Assembly (NCBI RefSeq): GCF_035593345.1
Contig: NZ_CP141606.1
Location: forward strand, 1,116,001-1,180,000
DNA: 64,000 nt
Reading direction: 5' to 3'
From: Lelliottia sp. JS-SCA-14
Lineage (GTDB): Bacteria; Pseudomonadota; Gammaproteobacteria; Enterobacterales; Enterobacteriaceae
Shown here piece by piece: positions 8,233 to 17,748 of the stretch. Numbering within the stretch: position 1 is the first letter of the stretch; every line of letters starts with the position of its first letter. The translations under genes were made by a program, and so were the position numbers. A model generated the notes under the pieces. That model was not told the origin of the DNA. It searched no databases and saw only the letters and a program-made list of their open reading frames with translations.

Positions 8233-9681
8233 ATGAAGTTTATCATTAAATTGTTCCCGGAAATCACCATCAAAAGCCAATCTGTGCGTTTGCGCTTTAT
8301 TAAAATCCTGACCGGAAACATTCGTAACGTTTTAAAAGATTATGACGAAACCCTTGCCGTGGTTCGTCACTGGGATCATGTTGAAGTACGCGCGAAAGAC
8401 GAAAACAAGCGTCTGGATATTCGCGATGCGTTGACCCGCATTCCCGGTATTCACCATATTCTGGATGTGGAAGATGTTCCTTTCACCTCACTGCACAATA
8501 TTTTTGAACTGGCGCTGGCCCAGTACCGCGATCAGATCGAAGGCAAAACTTTCTGCGTGCGCGTGAAGCGTCGCGGCAAGCATGAATTCAGCTCGATCGA
8601 AGCCGAACGTTATGTCGGCGGCGGTCTGAACCAGCACGTTGAAACCGCGCGCGTGAAGCTGACCAACCCGGAAGTGACCGTCAATCTGGAGATCGAAAAC
8701 GATCGCCTGCTGCTGGTTAAAGGCCGTTACGAAGGGATCGGCGGTTATCCGATTGGGACTCAGGAAGACGTGCTGTCCCTGATCTCCGGCGGTTTCGACT
8801 CCGGCGTTTCCAGCTACATGCTGATGCGTCGCGGCTGCCGCGTGCACTACTGCTTCTTTAACCTCGGCGGCGCCGCGCACGAAATCGGCGTTCGTCAGGT
8901 GGCGCATTATCTGTGGAACCGCTTCGGCAGCTCCCACCGCGTGCGTTTCGTGGCGATCAACTTCGAGCCAGTGGTCGGCGAAATCCTCGAAAAAGTGGAC
9001 GACGGCCAGATGGGCGTGGTGCTGAAACGTATGATGGTGCGCGCTGCGTCTAAAGTGGCCGAGCGCTACGGCGTGCAGGCGCTGGTGACGGGCGAAGCCC
9101 TGGGCCAGGTCTCCAGCCAGACGCTGACCAACCTGCGTTTGATCGATAACGTCTCCGATACGCTGATCCTGCGTCCGCTGATCTCCCACGACAAAGAGCA
9201 CATCATCGATCTTGCGCGCGAAATCGGCACCGAAGATTTTGCCCGTACTATGCCGGAATACTGCGGCGTGATTTCGAAAAGCCCGACCGTGAAAGCGGTG
9301 AAGGCGAAGATCGAAGCGGAAGAGCAGAACTTCGATTTCGAGATCCTCGAAAAAGTGGTGGCCGAAGCGACGAACGTCGATATTCGTGAAATCGCCCAGC
9401 AGACCGATCAGGAAGTGGTGGAAGTGGAAACCGTCACCGGTTTCAGCGCCAACGACGTGATCGTGGATATTCGCGCCATTGACGAGCAGGACGCCAGCCC
9501 GCTGAAAGTGGAGGGTGTGGAAGTTGTCTCTCTGCCGTTCTACAAGCTGAGCACTAAGTTTGGCGATCTGGAGAAAGACAAAACCTATCTCCTGTGGTGC
9601 GAGCGCGGCGTGATGAGCCGCCTGCAGGCGCTCTATTTGCGCGAGCAGGGCTTCACCAATGTGAAGGTGTATCGCCCGTAA
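8233..9681 (+). CDS. thiI: tRNA 4-thiouridine synthase / thiazole sulfurtransferase
   Basis: Makes 4-thiouridine at position 8 of tRNA and passes sulfur to ThiS for thiazole synthesis. 482 residues, as in E. coli. Domains: N-terminal ferredoxin-like and THUMP (about 1-165), PP-loop ATPase with SGGFDSG, and a C-terminal rhodanese domain with the catalytic Cys in [11 protein letters not shown]. The partner Cys is in PEYCGVIS. The start was set at MKFIIKLF; an upstream ATG at 8170 would add 21 unrelated residues. Transcribed divergently from xseB. Confidence 0.97.
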   Translation: MKFIIKLFPEITIKSQSVRLRFIKILTGNIRNVLKDYDETLAVVRHWDHVEVRAKDENKRLDIRDALTRIPGIHHILDVEDVPFTSLHNIFELALAQYRDQIEGKTFCVRVKRRGKHEFSSIEAERYVGGGLNQHVETARVKLTNPEVTVNLEIENDRLLLVKGRYEGIGGYPIGTQEDVLSLISGGFDSGVSSYMLMRRGCRVHYCFFNLGGAAHEIGVRQVAHYLWNRFGSSHRVRFVAINFEPVVGEILEKVDDGQMGVVLKRMMVRAASKVAERYGVQALVTGEALGQVSSQTLTNLRLIDNVSDTLILRPLISHDKEHIIDLAREIGTEDFARTMPEYCGVISKSPTVKAVKAKIEAEEQNFDFEILEKVVAEATNVDIREIAQQTDQEVVEVETVTGFSANDVIVDIRAIDEQDASPLKVEGVEVVSLPFYKLSTKFGDLEKDKTYLLWCERGVMSRLQALYLREQGFTNVKVYRP

Positions 9682-9695
9682 GTATCGCGTACCAT

Positions 9696-9736
9696 GTAGG
9701 CCGGGTAAGGCGCAGCCGCCACCCGGCTTTTTTTTT
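9696..9736 (+). repeat. REP-like palindrome acting as thiI terminator
   Basis: GCCGGGTAAGGCGCAGCC, then GCCACCCGGC and nine Ts. This is the classic REP (repetitive extragenic palindrome) pattern and also has the form of an intrinsic terminator for thiI, just before the next gene on the same strand. Confidence 0.75.
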
Positions 9737-9756
9737 GGGCTCGTCGCGAGGGAATC

Positions 9757-10482
9757 ATGCATAAATACCTGGAAATAAAAGAGAAGCTTAAAAAGGATAT
9801 TCTCGACCAGAAATATAAAATCGGGGAAAGCATTCCGTCCGAGCGTGACCTCGCAAGCGTGTATAACGTGACGCGGGTGACGGTGCAAAAAGCGATGGCG
9901 AACCTGGTTCAGGAAGGCTATATCGAGCGCATTCATGGCAAAGGCATGTTTGTGCTGAAAAATACCGCCAGCAATATCTATATCCTCAACAATGAAAAGA
10001 GCGACAGTATTCTCGGTTTTTCTCGCGAATTCCAGGGGCGTGTGAATGTCACCAGCCGCTTAATCACCTTTACGACCATTCAGGCCGATCCCGCGCTTTC
10101 ACAACATCTTGAGATTCAGCCTGGCGACGACCTCTGGTTTATCCGTCGCGTGCGTCTTCTGGACGGTCAGCCCGTTCTGGTGGAAGACACCAATATTCCT
10201 GTGCAAACGATCGCAGATATTCCGCAGTCGGTTCTGGAAAAGGGATCGCTGTACGGTTATATCGAAGAGTACACCGGGAAAAAGATCAGCGACGCGGATT
10301 CGTTAATTGAAGCGGCACTTTTTGACCGTGAATTAGCGACGCTGCTGGATATAAAACCGGGAGACGCGATGCTAAAAATTACCGAAGTTACCCGCCTGAG
10401 CGACAAGAAAGCCTTTAACTATTCGATCAGCTATAACCGCGCGGATCTGTTCCGGGTTAAGAATCTACGTATTGAAAGATGA
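9757..10482 (+). CDS. GntR/HutC-family regulator of the adjacent PTS-glycosidase operon
   Basis: 241 residues. The N-terminal winged helix-turn-helix (about 1-70; IPSERDLASVYNVTRVTVQKAMANL) is followed by a UTRA ligand-binding domain (about 90-235). This is the HutC subfamily, whose members bind phosphorylated sugars or amino sugars. It runs convergently with the deaminase/glycosidase/PTS operon, which has an 18-base palindrome of the HutC operator type at its promoter (13901-13918). I infer that it represses that operon. It is absent from this position in E. coli. Confidence 0.85.
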   Translation: MHKYLEIKEKLKKDILDQKYKIGESIPSERDLASVYNVTRVTVQKAMANLVQEGYIERIHGKGMFVLKNTASNIYILNNEKSDSILGFSREFQGRVNVTSRLITFTTIQADPALSQHLEIQPGDDLWFIRRVRLLDGQPVLVEDTNIPVQTIADIPQSVLEKGSLYGYIEEYTGKKISDADSLIEAALFDRELATLLDIKPGDAMLKITEVTRLSDKKAFNYSISYNRADLFRVKNLRIER

Positions 10483-10510
10483 CAGGCGCGAATGCGCCTG
10501 CCAGAGTTAT

Positions 10511-11233
10511 TTAAAGCTGAGTCGCGGCGGCTTTATCCACCAGCATTTGCACCTGCGAATGGTTTTTTAGCAGCGTTGCCGGGATACGGGCGTCGATATC
10601 TGAGCGCAGGGTTTGCGCCACAATAGCGGCTTTTTTCTCCCCGCTGGCCATCACAATTACCGACTTCGCCGCCAGAATCGTTTTCATTCCCAGGGAAATC
10701 CCCTGTTTCACGTCGCGCGACTGACCGAAATACTTCACCGAAACCGACTGGGTAACCTCATCCAGATCGACCACGTGACACTCCGTATCAATGGCCGCTC
10801 CCGGCTCGTTAAAGCCGATATGTCCATTCATGCCGATGCCCAGCACGATCGTTTCGATCCCGCCGTGTTCACGGATGAAACGATCGACGCGGCGGCACTC
10901 CTCCGTCGGGTCAGAGGTTAAGCCGTCAAAGAAGCAGATCTGATCATCGCGCAGCGTCAGACGGCTGAAAAAATGCCCCCAGACCATCTCCCGACAGCTT
11001 CCCTTATCGGCTTTTCCCAGCCCCAGCCACTCGTCCAGGCCGACAAACGCCGCGCGGGAAAAATCGACTTTTCCTTCTTCGCAGGCCTGAACGAGGGCAT
11101 CAAACACCCCGAGCGGCGTATCGCCCCCGGCAATGCAGATCAGGGCATCGGGTTTGCGCGTCACAGAATCCATCACGCGCTGGGCCACGGTGGCGCTGAG
11201 CGCCGGGTAATCTTCAACAATTTCAACGTTCAT
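10511..11233 (-). CDS. NagB-like sugar-phosphate deaminase/isomerase
   Basis: 240 residues of the glucosamine-6-phosphate deaminase / 6-phosphogluconolactonase fold. Visible are the phosphate loop IAGGDTPLG, the acidic motif GLDEWLGLG (NagB has MDEY), and GIGMNGHIGFNEPGA with the ring-opening His and catalytic Glu. It is shorter than E. coli NagB (266) and diverged, so a paralogue rather than nagB itself. Nine bases follow the glycosidase stop, so the two are in one operon. I infer that it handles an amino-sugar phosphate freed by the glycosidase. Confidence 0.85.
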   Translation of the reverse strand: MNVEIVEDYPALSATVAQRVMDSVTRKPDALICIAGGDTPLGVFDALVQACEEGKVDFSRAAFVGLDEWLGLGKADKGSCREMVWGHFFSRLTLRDDQICFFDGLTSDPTEECRRVDRFIREHGGIETIVLGIGMNGHIGFNEPGAAIDTECHVVDLDEVTQSVSVKYFGQSRDVKQGISLGMKTILAAKSVIVMASGEKKAAIVAQTLRSDIDARIPATLLKNHSQVQMLVDKAAATQL

Positions 11234-11242
11234 CGCAGTTCC

Positions 11243-12553
11243 TTAGCGTTGGTACTGAGGTAAATAAGCGTGGTTCACTTCCAGATACTCGTCGAGGATC
11301 TGCTCGGCAATGGCGGCGGATGGCACAATCGGGTTGATGCTCAGCGCCAGCAGGGCGGTGGCGTAATCCCCGGTGACGGCGGCCTCGACGGTGAGCTCTT
11401 CGTAGGCTTTGACGCTCTGGATCAGCCCGCGAATTTTCACCGGCAATCTGCCGTAGGCCAGCGGATGAGCCCCGTTTTTATCGATCACGGCGTTGGTTTC
11501 CAGGGTGACGTGATCCGGCAGATCCGGCGTTGCGCCGTTATTAACGGTATTCACCACGTGAACTTCTTTCTTGTCATTGAAAATCGAGCTGATGATCGAG
11601 CAGGCCGTGTCCGAGTACCACGCGCCGCCGCGCTGCTCCAGCTCTTTCGGTTTGTGGTTCAGGTTCGGGTCCTGATACAGCTCAAAAAGCTTTTTCTCAA
11701 TCTCACGGGTTTGCTCGCCGCGCGTGCCTTTTTTCTCTGAATCGCGGATTGCTGTCTCCGTCATTTCGCGGGTCAGGAAGTAGTACTTCAGGTAGGAGAT
11801 CGGATACATGTGCAGGGCGCGAGCGAAGCGCGCGGTAAAACCGATATCCGGGATGTTTTTCAGCGAGTTGTTGGCGCTGCCGACGGCCAGCTTCTCGATA
11901 AAATCATCGGTAAGATCGTCACCTTTCACGTAAATTTTATCGGCAAAAATCAGGTGGTTCAGGCCGATAATGCGCGCGTAAATATCCGCTTTTTTGACGT
12001 CATAGGCTTTGGCGATGTCCATCATCATGCTGTTGGCACCGCTGCAAATCCCGATGGTTTTGATCGCCGAATGGCGGGTGATGGCTTCGGTCACGATGCC
12101 CGCCGGGTTGGTGAAGTTAATCAGCCACGCGTTCGGGCACCATTTTTGCATCGCTTTGCAGATATCGAGCAGCACGGGAATGGTGCGCTGGGCTTTCATA
12201 AACCCGCCGGGGCCGGTGGTTTCCTGGCCGAGGACACCGTATTTCAGCGGGATTTTCTCATCATTGATGCGCGCATCCAGGAAGCCGACGCGCAGCTGGG
12301 TGGTGACGAAATCGGCATCTTTCAGGGCCGCTTCGCGATCCAGCGTCAGGTGAATGTTCATCGGAATACCGGCTTCTTCCACCATGCGCTGGGCGAGCTT
12401 GCCGACGATCTCCAGCTTCTCTTTGCCTTCTTCGATATCCAGCAGGTAGAAATCGGTGACCGGGAGTTCGTCATAGCGTTTGATAAATCCATCGATCAAT
12501 TCCGGCGTATAGCTTGAGCCACCACCAATCGTGACAATTTTGAGCTTTTTCAT
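11243..12553 (-). CDS. Family-4 6-phospho-glycosidase (CelF/ChbF-like)
   Basis: 436 residues of glycoside hydrolase family 4, which uses NAD and a divalent metal to cleave phosphorylated disaccharides by oxidation-elimination. The Rossmann start KIVTIGGGSSYTPEL, NFTNPAGI, the metal Cys in GICSGAN and the metal His in GLNHL are visible. It lies between the PTS IIC gene (12-base gap) and the deaminase gene (9-base gap). The substrate is probably a PTS-delivered beta-linked disaccharide phosphate; cellobiose-6-P or chitobiose-6-P cannot be told apart from sequence alone. Confidence 0.9.
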   Translation of the reverse strand: MKKLKIVTIGGGSSYTPELIDGFIKRYDELPVTDFYLLDIEEGKEKLEIVGKLAQRMVEEAGIPMNIHLTLDREAALKDADFVTTQLRVGFLDARINDEKIPLKYGVLGQETTGPGGFMKAQRTIPVLLDICKAMQKWCPNAWLINFTNPAGIVTEAITRHSAIKTIGICSGANSMMMDIAKAYDVKKADIYARIIGLNHLIFADKIYVKGDDLTDDFIEKLAVGSANNSLKNIPDIGFTARFARALHMYPISYLKYYFLTREMTETAIRDSEKKGTRGEQTREIEKKLFELYQDPNLNHKPKELEQRGGAWYSDTACSIISSIFNDKKEVHVVNTVNNGATPDLPDHVTLETNAVIDKNGAHPLAYGRLPVKIRGLIQSVKAYEELTVEAAVTGDYATALLALSINPIVPSAAIAEQILDEYLEVNHAYLPQYQR

Positions 12554-12565
12554 CGTGAATCCTTT

Positions 12566-13834
12566 TTACAAGATGGGATCGGGAAGTTTTTCTGCTTCAC
12601 GGCGCGAATGTTCTTCCGCCGCTTCGGTTTCTAACTGTTTGCGTTCTGCGAGCTTGAAAAACGGCAGCCAGACGAGGGCGGAAATAGCAATGGTGCAGAC
12701 CGACCAAATCACGGCAGGAATATTGCCCCCGGTGACGAACCACGCGGCGAAAATCGGCGGCATGGTCCAGGGAATTTGCAGCACCGGGCGGCCAATGATG
12801 TCGAAATACATCAGGGCATAGGTCGAAATACACAGAATCATCGGGGTGAGGGTGAAAGGGATCATCAGCAACGGGTTGAAGACAATCGGGCAGCCAAATA
12901 TCACCGGCTCGTTGATGCAAAATATCGCGGAGGGCAAAGAGAGTTTGCCGACGGATTTATAGAGCTTGCTGCGCGAGCGCATCATCGCCATCACTAACCC
13001 GAGCGTCGCGCCGGTGCCGCCGAGACACATAAAGACGATATAAAACCCGTCGGCGGTAATATGCGGAATTGGCTGGTGGTGCAAATAGGCCTGGGTGTTT
13101 TCGGCGATATATTTCAGGAAGATAGGCGCGGTGATCCCCGAAAGGACGTTATCCCCGTGGATACCGCAGCACCACAAAAGCGAGATTAAAAAGATTAATA
13201 CCAGCATGCCGGGGAGCGATCCTAAGCCAGTGACCAGCGGGCTGAGAATCAGCGTGAAGAAGTTATTAATATCGAAGTTAAGAATGACCCTAACGAACCA
13301 GATAAGCGTAATCGCCACCGCCGCCGGAATCAGGCTTGCGAAAGATTGCGCGACAGCCGGGGGAACGCCGTCGGGGAGTTTGATTACCACGTTATGGTGG
13401 ATAAAAAAGCGGACAATTTGCACCGTCAGTATCGACAGAATAATGGCGGAGAAAAGCCCGGCGGCACCGAGATTATCGACGTTGAGCTGATACTTATCGT
13501 TGAGCTGGGCCAGTAAAAAGACCACCATCGTGACGATGGCGCAGGTTAAAGCGTTGAGGCTGTACTCTTTCGCCAGGTTGTAGCTGATGCCGATGGCGGA
13601 AATCAGCCCGATAGCGCCGAAGGTCACGGCAACCGGCGCGCTCAGTTTCTCGGCGTAGGGGCCGAGCCAGTCGGTCCAGCCTGGAATTGGTAAATTCGCG
13701 AGGATCAGAAACAGGCTGCCGGTAATGGTAAAGGGGAGCGTCAGGGCGATGCCATTACGCACCGCCACCAGGATTTTGTTTTCGCCGACGCGAATCAGGA
13801 CAGGAATGACTCTGTTCTCAAGAAATGTAATCAC
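12566..13834 (-). CDS. PTS Lac-family sugar permease IIC (CelB/ChbC-like)
   Basis: 422-residue integral membrane component with about ten membrane segments. The family motif NEPVIFGCPIVFNPLL is visible. It starts with GTG (13834) preceded by TGGAG. It is the first gene of an operon with the glycosidase and deaminase. No IIA or IIB gene is nearby, so it must borrow them, for example from a chb operon elsewhere. The 222-base upstream region holds a HutC-type operator. Confidence 0.92.
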   Translation of the reverse strand: MITFLENRVIPVLIRVGENKILVAVRNGIALTLPFTITGSLFLILANLPIPGWTDWLGPYAEKLSAPVAVTFGAIGLISAIGISYNLAKEYSLNALTCAIVTMVVFLLAQLNDKYQLNVDNLGAAGLFSAIILSILTVQIVRFFIHHNVVIKLPDGVPPAVAQSFASLIPAAVAITLIWFVRVILNFDINNFFTLILSPLVTGLGSLPGMLVLIFLISLLWCCGIHGDNVLSGITAPIFLKYIAENTQAYLHHQPIPHITADGFYIVFMCLGGTGATLGLVMAMMRSRSKLYKSVGKLSLPSAIFCINEPVIFGCPIVFNPLLMIPFTLTPMILCISTYALMYFDIIGRPVLQIPWTMPPIFAAWFVTGGNIPAVIWSVCTIAISALVWLPFFKLAERKQLETEAAEEHSRREAEKLPDPIL

Positions 13835-13900
13835 ATTGCTTACTCCAGAAGAGATTTCTGTTCTTCGCCGTTATCTGTGTTGGTAGGGGGCGAAGTGTCT

Positions 13901-13918
13901 AACTGGTATATGCCAGTT
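13901..13918. promoter_or_regulatory. Operator palindrome of the PTS-glycosidase operon
   Basis: AACTGGTATATGCCAGTT is a perfect 6-bp inverted repeat (AACTGG/CCAGTT) around a six-base centre. TGGT-N-ACCA-type palindromes of this length are typical HutC/GntR operators. It lies 67 bases before the IIC start codon, where a repressor would block the promoter. Confidence 0.7.
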
Positions 13919-14056
13919 GGAGTGAGTCTTTCACGGAATGAATGCGATGAGAAGCCATCTCAGAAAGAAAGATAAGAAGTGTGATTACTGCCGCAATAAT
14001 GAACAGAGAAAAGAAAGGCTGGCACGGGGCCAGCCTGAAGGGAAATCTGCGCGGGG

Positions 14057-14650
14057 TTAGGCCTCGTAGTAGTTGTAGATCCCTGCCGCCATCACCAGGG
14101 ATGACGCCACTTCATAGGCTTTTTCACGCCCAACGACCAGATCGATAATTTTGAGCGCAAAATCAATCGAGGTGCCCAGCCCCTGGCTGGTCAGCAGGTT
14201 GACGCGCGGATCCCAGACCACCCGTTTATCGACCCATTGCCCTTCCGGGATGCGGTCTTTCAGCGCCGGGAAACCGGTCATATTGCCGATCGGGAAAAGA
14301 TCGTGCGGAACCAGGACGGTGGCTGCCGCGGCGCAGATGGCGGCGACAATCCGCCCGGAGAGGTGAAACTGGCGGACGGTTTCGACCAGCAGGGGGCTGT
14401 CGCGAAAGTTCTCTGCGCCCTTCAGACCGCCGGGGAGCACAATCACGTCATAATCGCCGTCAGCCACTTCGACCAGCGGCGCATCGGCCAGCAGTTTCAC
14501 GCCGCGTGAGCAGACGATGGTCAGATTGCCATCGCTGGCGACGCTGGCCGTTGTTACTTTAATCCCGCCGCGCACCAGTAAATCAATGGTGGTGACCGCT
14601 TCTGTCTCTTCGCTACCAGGGGCGAGGCATACCAGTGCCGACGCGCTCAT
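14057..14650 (-). CDS. yajL: Protein deglycase/chaperone YajL (DJ-1 family)
   Basis: 197-residue DJ-1/PfpI-family protein linked in E. coli to oxidative-stress protection, chaperone activity and debated deglycase activity. The nucleophile Cys106 lies in [12 protein letters not shown], with the partner Glu in the N-terminal PGSEETEA. The E. coli sequence here, as I recall it, is ICAAPATV, so residue 109 is Ala in place of Pro. The ATG at 14650 (MSASALVC) overlaps the panE end by 38 bases, as in relatives. Confidence 0.95.
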   Translation of the reverse strand: MSASALVCLAPGSEETEAVTTIDLLVRGGIKVTTASVASDGNLTIVCSRGVKLLADAPLVEVADGDYDVIVLPGGLKGAENFRDSPLLVETVRQFHLSGRIVAAICAAAATVLVPHDLFPIGNMTGFPALKDRIPEGQWVDKRVVWDPRVNLLTSQGLGTSIDFALKIIDLVVGREKAYEVASSLVMAAGIYNYYEA

Positions 14651-15524
14651 ACTCACTCTCCTTACGTTTAACCATGTCATACAGGCGCACATTTTCCGGC
14701 ACGCTAATGCCGTGCGCGCGGGCGCGTTTGAGCAGATATCCGGTGATGTAGTCGATCTCCGTGTGCCGCAGTGCGCGCACGTCCTGCAGCATCGAGGAGA
14801 TGTTTTCCGCGGTGCTGTCGATGATCTGCTCGACGTAATAGCGGATATCATCCGCCGAGGTATGGATGCCCTCACGTTCAATCACTGCCGCGACTTCGGC
14901 GCACAGGGCGGCCACTTCCTGCGGGTGGTTTTTCAGCTCACCGTTCGGGCAGTCCAGCAGTGCCGTCAGCGGATTGATCACGCAGTTGACCGCCAGTTTG
15001 CGCCACAGCTGCGGGCGAATGTTGTTGTGCCAGGCCACGTCGGGCAGCACGTGCTGCAGCACGTCAGCGAGATAGCTGTAATCGCCGTCCTGCTCGCGCG
15101 CCGGCCCCATATGGGTGACGCCGCTTGCCACGTGGACGATGATGTTCCCGTCACGACGGGCCGCATGGGTGGTGATTGCCATCAGCAGCGGCTGGTGGAT
15201 GCTTTTGAGTTCGTCAATGGTACCCATGCCGTTATGCACCAGCAAAATCGGTGTGGTGCGGGGCAGGGTGGCGGCCAGCGCTTTGACGGCGTCCGAGACC
15301 TGCCAGGCCTTGAGCGTGACCAGCAGCAGGTCGCTTTGCGCCAGGAAATCGGGATCGTTGGCGGTGAGCGATTCGTTAAAGATACTTCCATCTTCATCGA
15401 TCAGGTTTACACTGCAATACGGCTGGGGGACGCGTAGCCAGCCTTGTACCTCGTGTCCATGTTTGCACAGTGCGGTGAGCCAAAGCTGGCCCAGGGCTCC
15501 GCATCCGAGCACGGTAATTTTCAT
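14613..15524 (-). CDS. panE: 2-dehydropantoate 2-reductase
   Basis: Reduces ketopantoate to pantoate with NADPH in coenzyme A synthesis. 303 residues, the E. coli length. The Rossmann motif [11 protein letters not shown] is at the N-terminus, the catalytic Lys in [16 protein letters not shown], and the substrate segment [21 protein letters not shown] follows. It overlaps yajL and is transcribed divergently from yajQ. Confidence 0.97.
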   Translation of the reverse strand: MKITVLGCGALGQLWLTALCKHGHEVQGWLRVPQPYCSVNLIDEDGSIFNESLTANDPDFLAQSDLLLVTLKAWQVSDAVKALAATLPRTTPILLVHNGMGTIDELKSIHQPLLMAITTHAARRDGNIIVHVASGVTHMGPAREQDGDYSYLADVLQHVLPDVAWHNNIRPQLWRKLAVNCVINPLTALLDCPNGELKNHPQEVAALCAEVAAVIEREGIHTSADDIRYYVEQIIDSTAENISSMLQDVRALRHTEIDYITGYLLKRARAHGISVPENVRLYDMVKRKESEYERVGTGMPRPW

Positions 15525-15651
15525 TGTTCCTCCTCACCTGCAACTACGCCAGGCGTGTCGGTTAAGTATAGCGCCGTCAGCTAAGCTTCTGTTGAGTTAT
15601 GCCTCGTTGCGGGTATTATGCAACGCAACAAAAGTAAAGGGAGAAGAAAAG

Positions 15652-16143
15652 ATGCCATCTTTCGATATTGTTTCAGAAGTTGATATCCAGGAAGTCCGCA
15701 ACGGCGTGGATAACGCCAGCCGTGAAGTTGAGTCACGTTTCGATTTTCGTGGCGTAGAGGCGAGTTTTGAGCTGAACGACGCGAATAAGACCATCAAGGT
15801 GTTGAGCGAGTCCGATTTCCAGGTCAATCAGTTACTGGATATTCTGCGCGCCAAGCTGCTCAAACGCGGCATTGAAGGGACGTCTCTGGACGTGCCGGAA
15901 GAGTTCGTGCACAGCGGCAAAACCTGGTTTGTAGAAGCCAAGCTTAAGCAGGGCATTGAGAGCGCGATGCAGAAGAAGATCGTTAAGCTCATCAAAGACA
16001 GCAAGCTGAAAGTGCAGGCGCAAATTCAGGGCGAAGAGATTCGCGTCACCGGTAAGGCGCGCGACGATCTGCAGGCGGTCATGGCGCTGGTGCGCGGCGG
16101 CGACCTGGGTCAGCCGTTCCAGTTTAAGAACTTCCGCGATTAA
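15652..16143 (+). CDS. yajQ: YajQ family nucleotide-binding protein
   Basis: 163-residue cytoplasmic protein with two RRM-like alpha/beta domains; a Xanthomonas homologue binds cyclic di-GMP. The start at [10 protein letters not shown] was chosen because a longer frame beginning at 15115 overlaps panE antisense and has no family counterpart. RBS AAAGGGAGAAG. A strong bidirectional terminator follows, shared with yajR. Confidence 0.95.
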   Translation: MPSFDIVSEVDIQEVRNGVDNASREVESRFDFRGVEASFELNDANKTIKVLSESDFQVNQLLDILRAKLLKRGIEGTSLDVPEEFVHSGKTWFVEAKLKQGIESAMQKKIVKLIKDSKLKVQAQIQGEEIRVTGKARDDLQAVMALVRGGDLGQPFQFKNFRD

Positions 16144-16148
16144 AAACG

Positions 16149-16180
16149 AAAATGCCCGGCACACACGCCGGGCATTTTTT
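16149..16180. terminator. Bidirectional terminator between yajQ and yajR
   Basis: GCCCGGC ACACAC GCCGGGC with A/T tails on both sides (AAAATGCC and GGCATTTTTT), placed between convergent genes. Confidence 0.85.
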
Positions 16181-17541
16181 CAGGCTTTGATAGCCTGCTC
16201 CACTTCGAAGCGGTTGGTGACTTTACTGTCGATTTTGACGTAAGCGCTGCGCTCTTCCGGGACGATTAACACTTCACTTATCCCTTCTGTGGCTTCCAGC
16301 CGTTGTTTCAGCGTGTCGCTTATCTCTATACCGTCCGGGATTTCCACTCGCAGGCTGCTGACATAGCGCGGCTCTTTCATGGTGCTGGCGACCAGCAGCC
16401 AGACCATTGCCAGCAGCGCGCCCGCGAGAAACACGGTCTGCGAATCAAATAATCCGTCTACCCAGCCGCCGAGCGAGCCGCCGATGGCGACACCCAGGAA
16501 CTGGCTGGTGGAGTAAATCCCCATCGCCGTACCTTTGTATCCGGCAGGGGATTCTTTACTGATCAGCGACGGCAGCAGGGCTTCCATCAGATTGAACGCA
16601 AGGAAGAACAGCTGCACGCCAAGGACCAGTTCCCAGAAGTGCGGGCCGGAGCCCCAGAGCACAATTTCCGCGATTAACAGCAGCGCCACGCACCCAAGAA
16701 ACACGCGCTTCATGCGGCGTTTCACTTCGGCGTAGATGATAAAAGGCACGACGGAGGCGAAGGAGATCAGCATCGTCACCAGATAGATTTTCCAGTGCTC
16801 TTCCGCCGGGAACCCAGCTGCCGCCAGCTGGCCGGGCAGGGCCACGAAGGTGGACATCAGCAGGATGTGCAGGCACATAATGCCGAAGTTGAGTTTCAGC
16901 AGGCGCGGTTCGACGATGACCTTGCTAAAGCAGCCTTTCACCATCCCCGACTCGCGGTTCAGGACGTGATTTTTGCTATCTGGTACGACCCAGACCGTCA
17001 GCGCAATGCCGATGGTGGCCAGCACGGCAATCATCCAGAACAGGGCGTTCAGGCCAAGTTTATGGGTAATGATCGGGCCGAGGACCATGGCGATGGCGAA
17101 GGTGATGCCAAAGCTGACGCCGATAAAGGCCATCGCTTTGGTCCGGTTCTGTTCGCGGGTTAAATCGGACAGCAGCGCCATGACGGCGGCGGCAATCGCG
17201 CCTGAGCCTTGCAGCGCACGGCCAAGAATAATGCCCCAGATGGAGTCCGACAGCGCGGCAATGATGCTGCCGAGCACAAAGATCATCAGGCCGCCGACGA
17301 TCAGCGGTTTACGGCCAACGCGATCGGATAGTAATCCGAAAGGGATCTGGAAGACCGCCTGGGCGAGGCCATAAATACCAATCGCCAGACCGATCAACGC
17401 TTCGCTGGCGCCCTGAAGCGCCATACCATAGGTGGTCAGAACAGGCAGGACCATAAACATGCCGAGCATGCGCAGCGAGAAAACAGTCCCTAAACCCCAG
17501 GTCGCGCGCAGTTCGCCTGGTGTCATTTTATAATCGTTCAT
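16180..17541 (-). CDS. yajR: MFS transporter YajR
   Basis: Inner-membrane major facilitator with 12 membrane segments and a C-terminal cytosolic ferredoxin-like YAM domain (about 385-453), here from LRVEIPDGIEISD to the end. The MFS motif A region reads GLLSDRVGRKPLIVGG. The length matches E. coli YajR (454 residues). The physiological substrate is unknown. ATG at 17541 (MNDYKMTPGE) is preferred; an in-frame GTG lies two codons upstream. An AGGCACT/AGTGCCT inverted repeat (17562-17580) lies in the upstream region. Confidence 0.94.
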   Translation of the reverse strand: MNDYKMTPGELRATWGLGTVFSLRMLGMFMVLPVLTTYGMALQGASEALIGLAIGIYGLAQAVFQIPFGLLSDRVGRKPLIVGGLMIFVLGSIIAALSDSIWGIILGRALQGSGAIAAAVMALLSDLTREQNRTKAMAFIGVSFGITFAIAMVLGPIITHKLGLNALFWMIAVLATIGIALTVWVVPDSKNHVLNRESGMVKGCFSKVIVEPRLLKLNFGIMCLHILLMSTFVALPGQLAAAGFPAEEHWKIYLVTMLISFASVVPFIIYAEVKRRMKRVFLGCVALLLIAEIVLWGSGPHFWELVLGVQLFFLAFNLMEALLPSLISKESPAGYKGTAMGIYSTSQFLGVAIGGSLGGWVDGLFDSQTVFLAGALLAMVWLLVASTMKEPRYVSSLRVEIPDGIEISDTLKQRLEATEGISEVLIVPEERSAYVKIDSKVTNRFEVEQAIKA

Positions 17542-17748
17542 TACCACCTCTGATCAAAAGCAGGCACTAGTGTAGTGCCTGGGCAGGTAGGGGTAAACGG
17601 TTGGTTGTTTAATAAATATTACAGGCTGGAGTGCCTTATTCTATGAATAAAAACGCGCTGAGAAACCTTTCATATTGGCGGGTTTTTAAATTTCGCAACA
17701 CCCGGGAAACTGTCCCTCACCGATTGTAATGAAGGACAACTGCAAGGA

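Noticed and set aside
8488..9936. 482-residue antisense frame opposite thiI
   Set aside because: His/Ala-rich composition typical of a shadow frame; thiI is intact on the other strand.
14651..14881. N-terminal extension of yajL up to 14881
   Set aside because: The extra 77 residues overlap panE in another frame and are Arg/Ser/Cys-rich; the family start is at 14650.
15115..15651. N-terminal extension of yajQ
   Set aside because: Overlaps panE antisense and has no counterpart in YajQ proteins; a good RBS lies before 15652.
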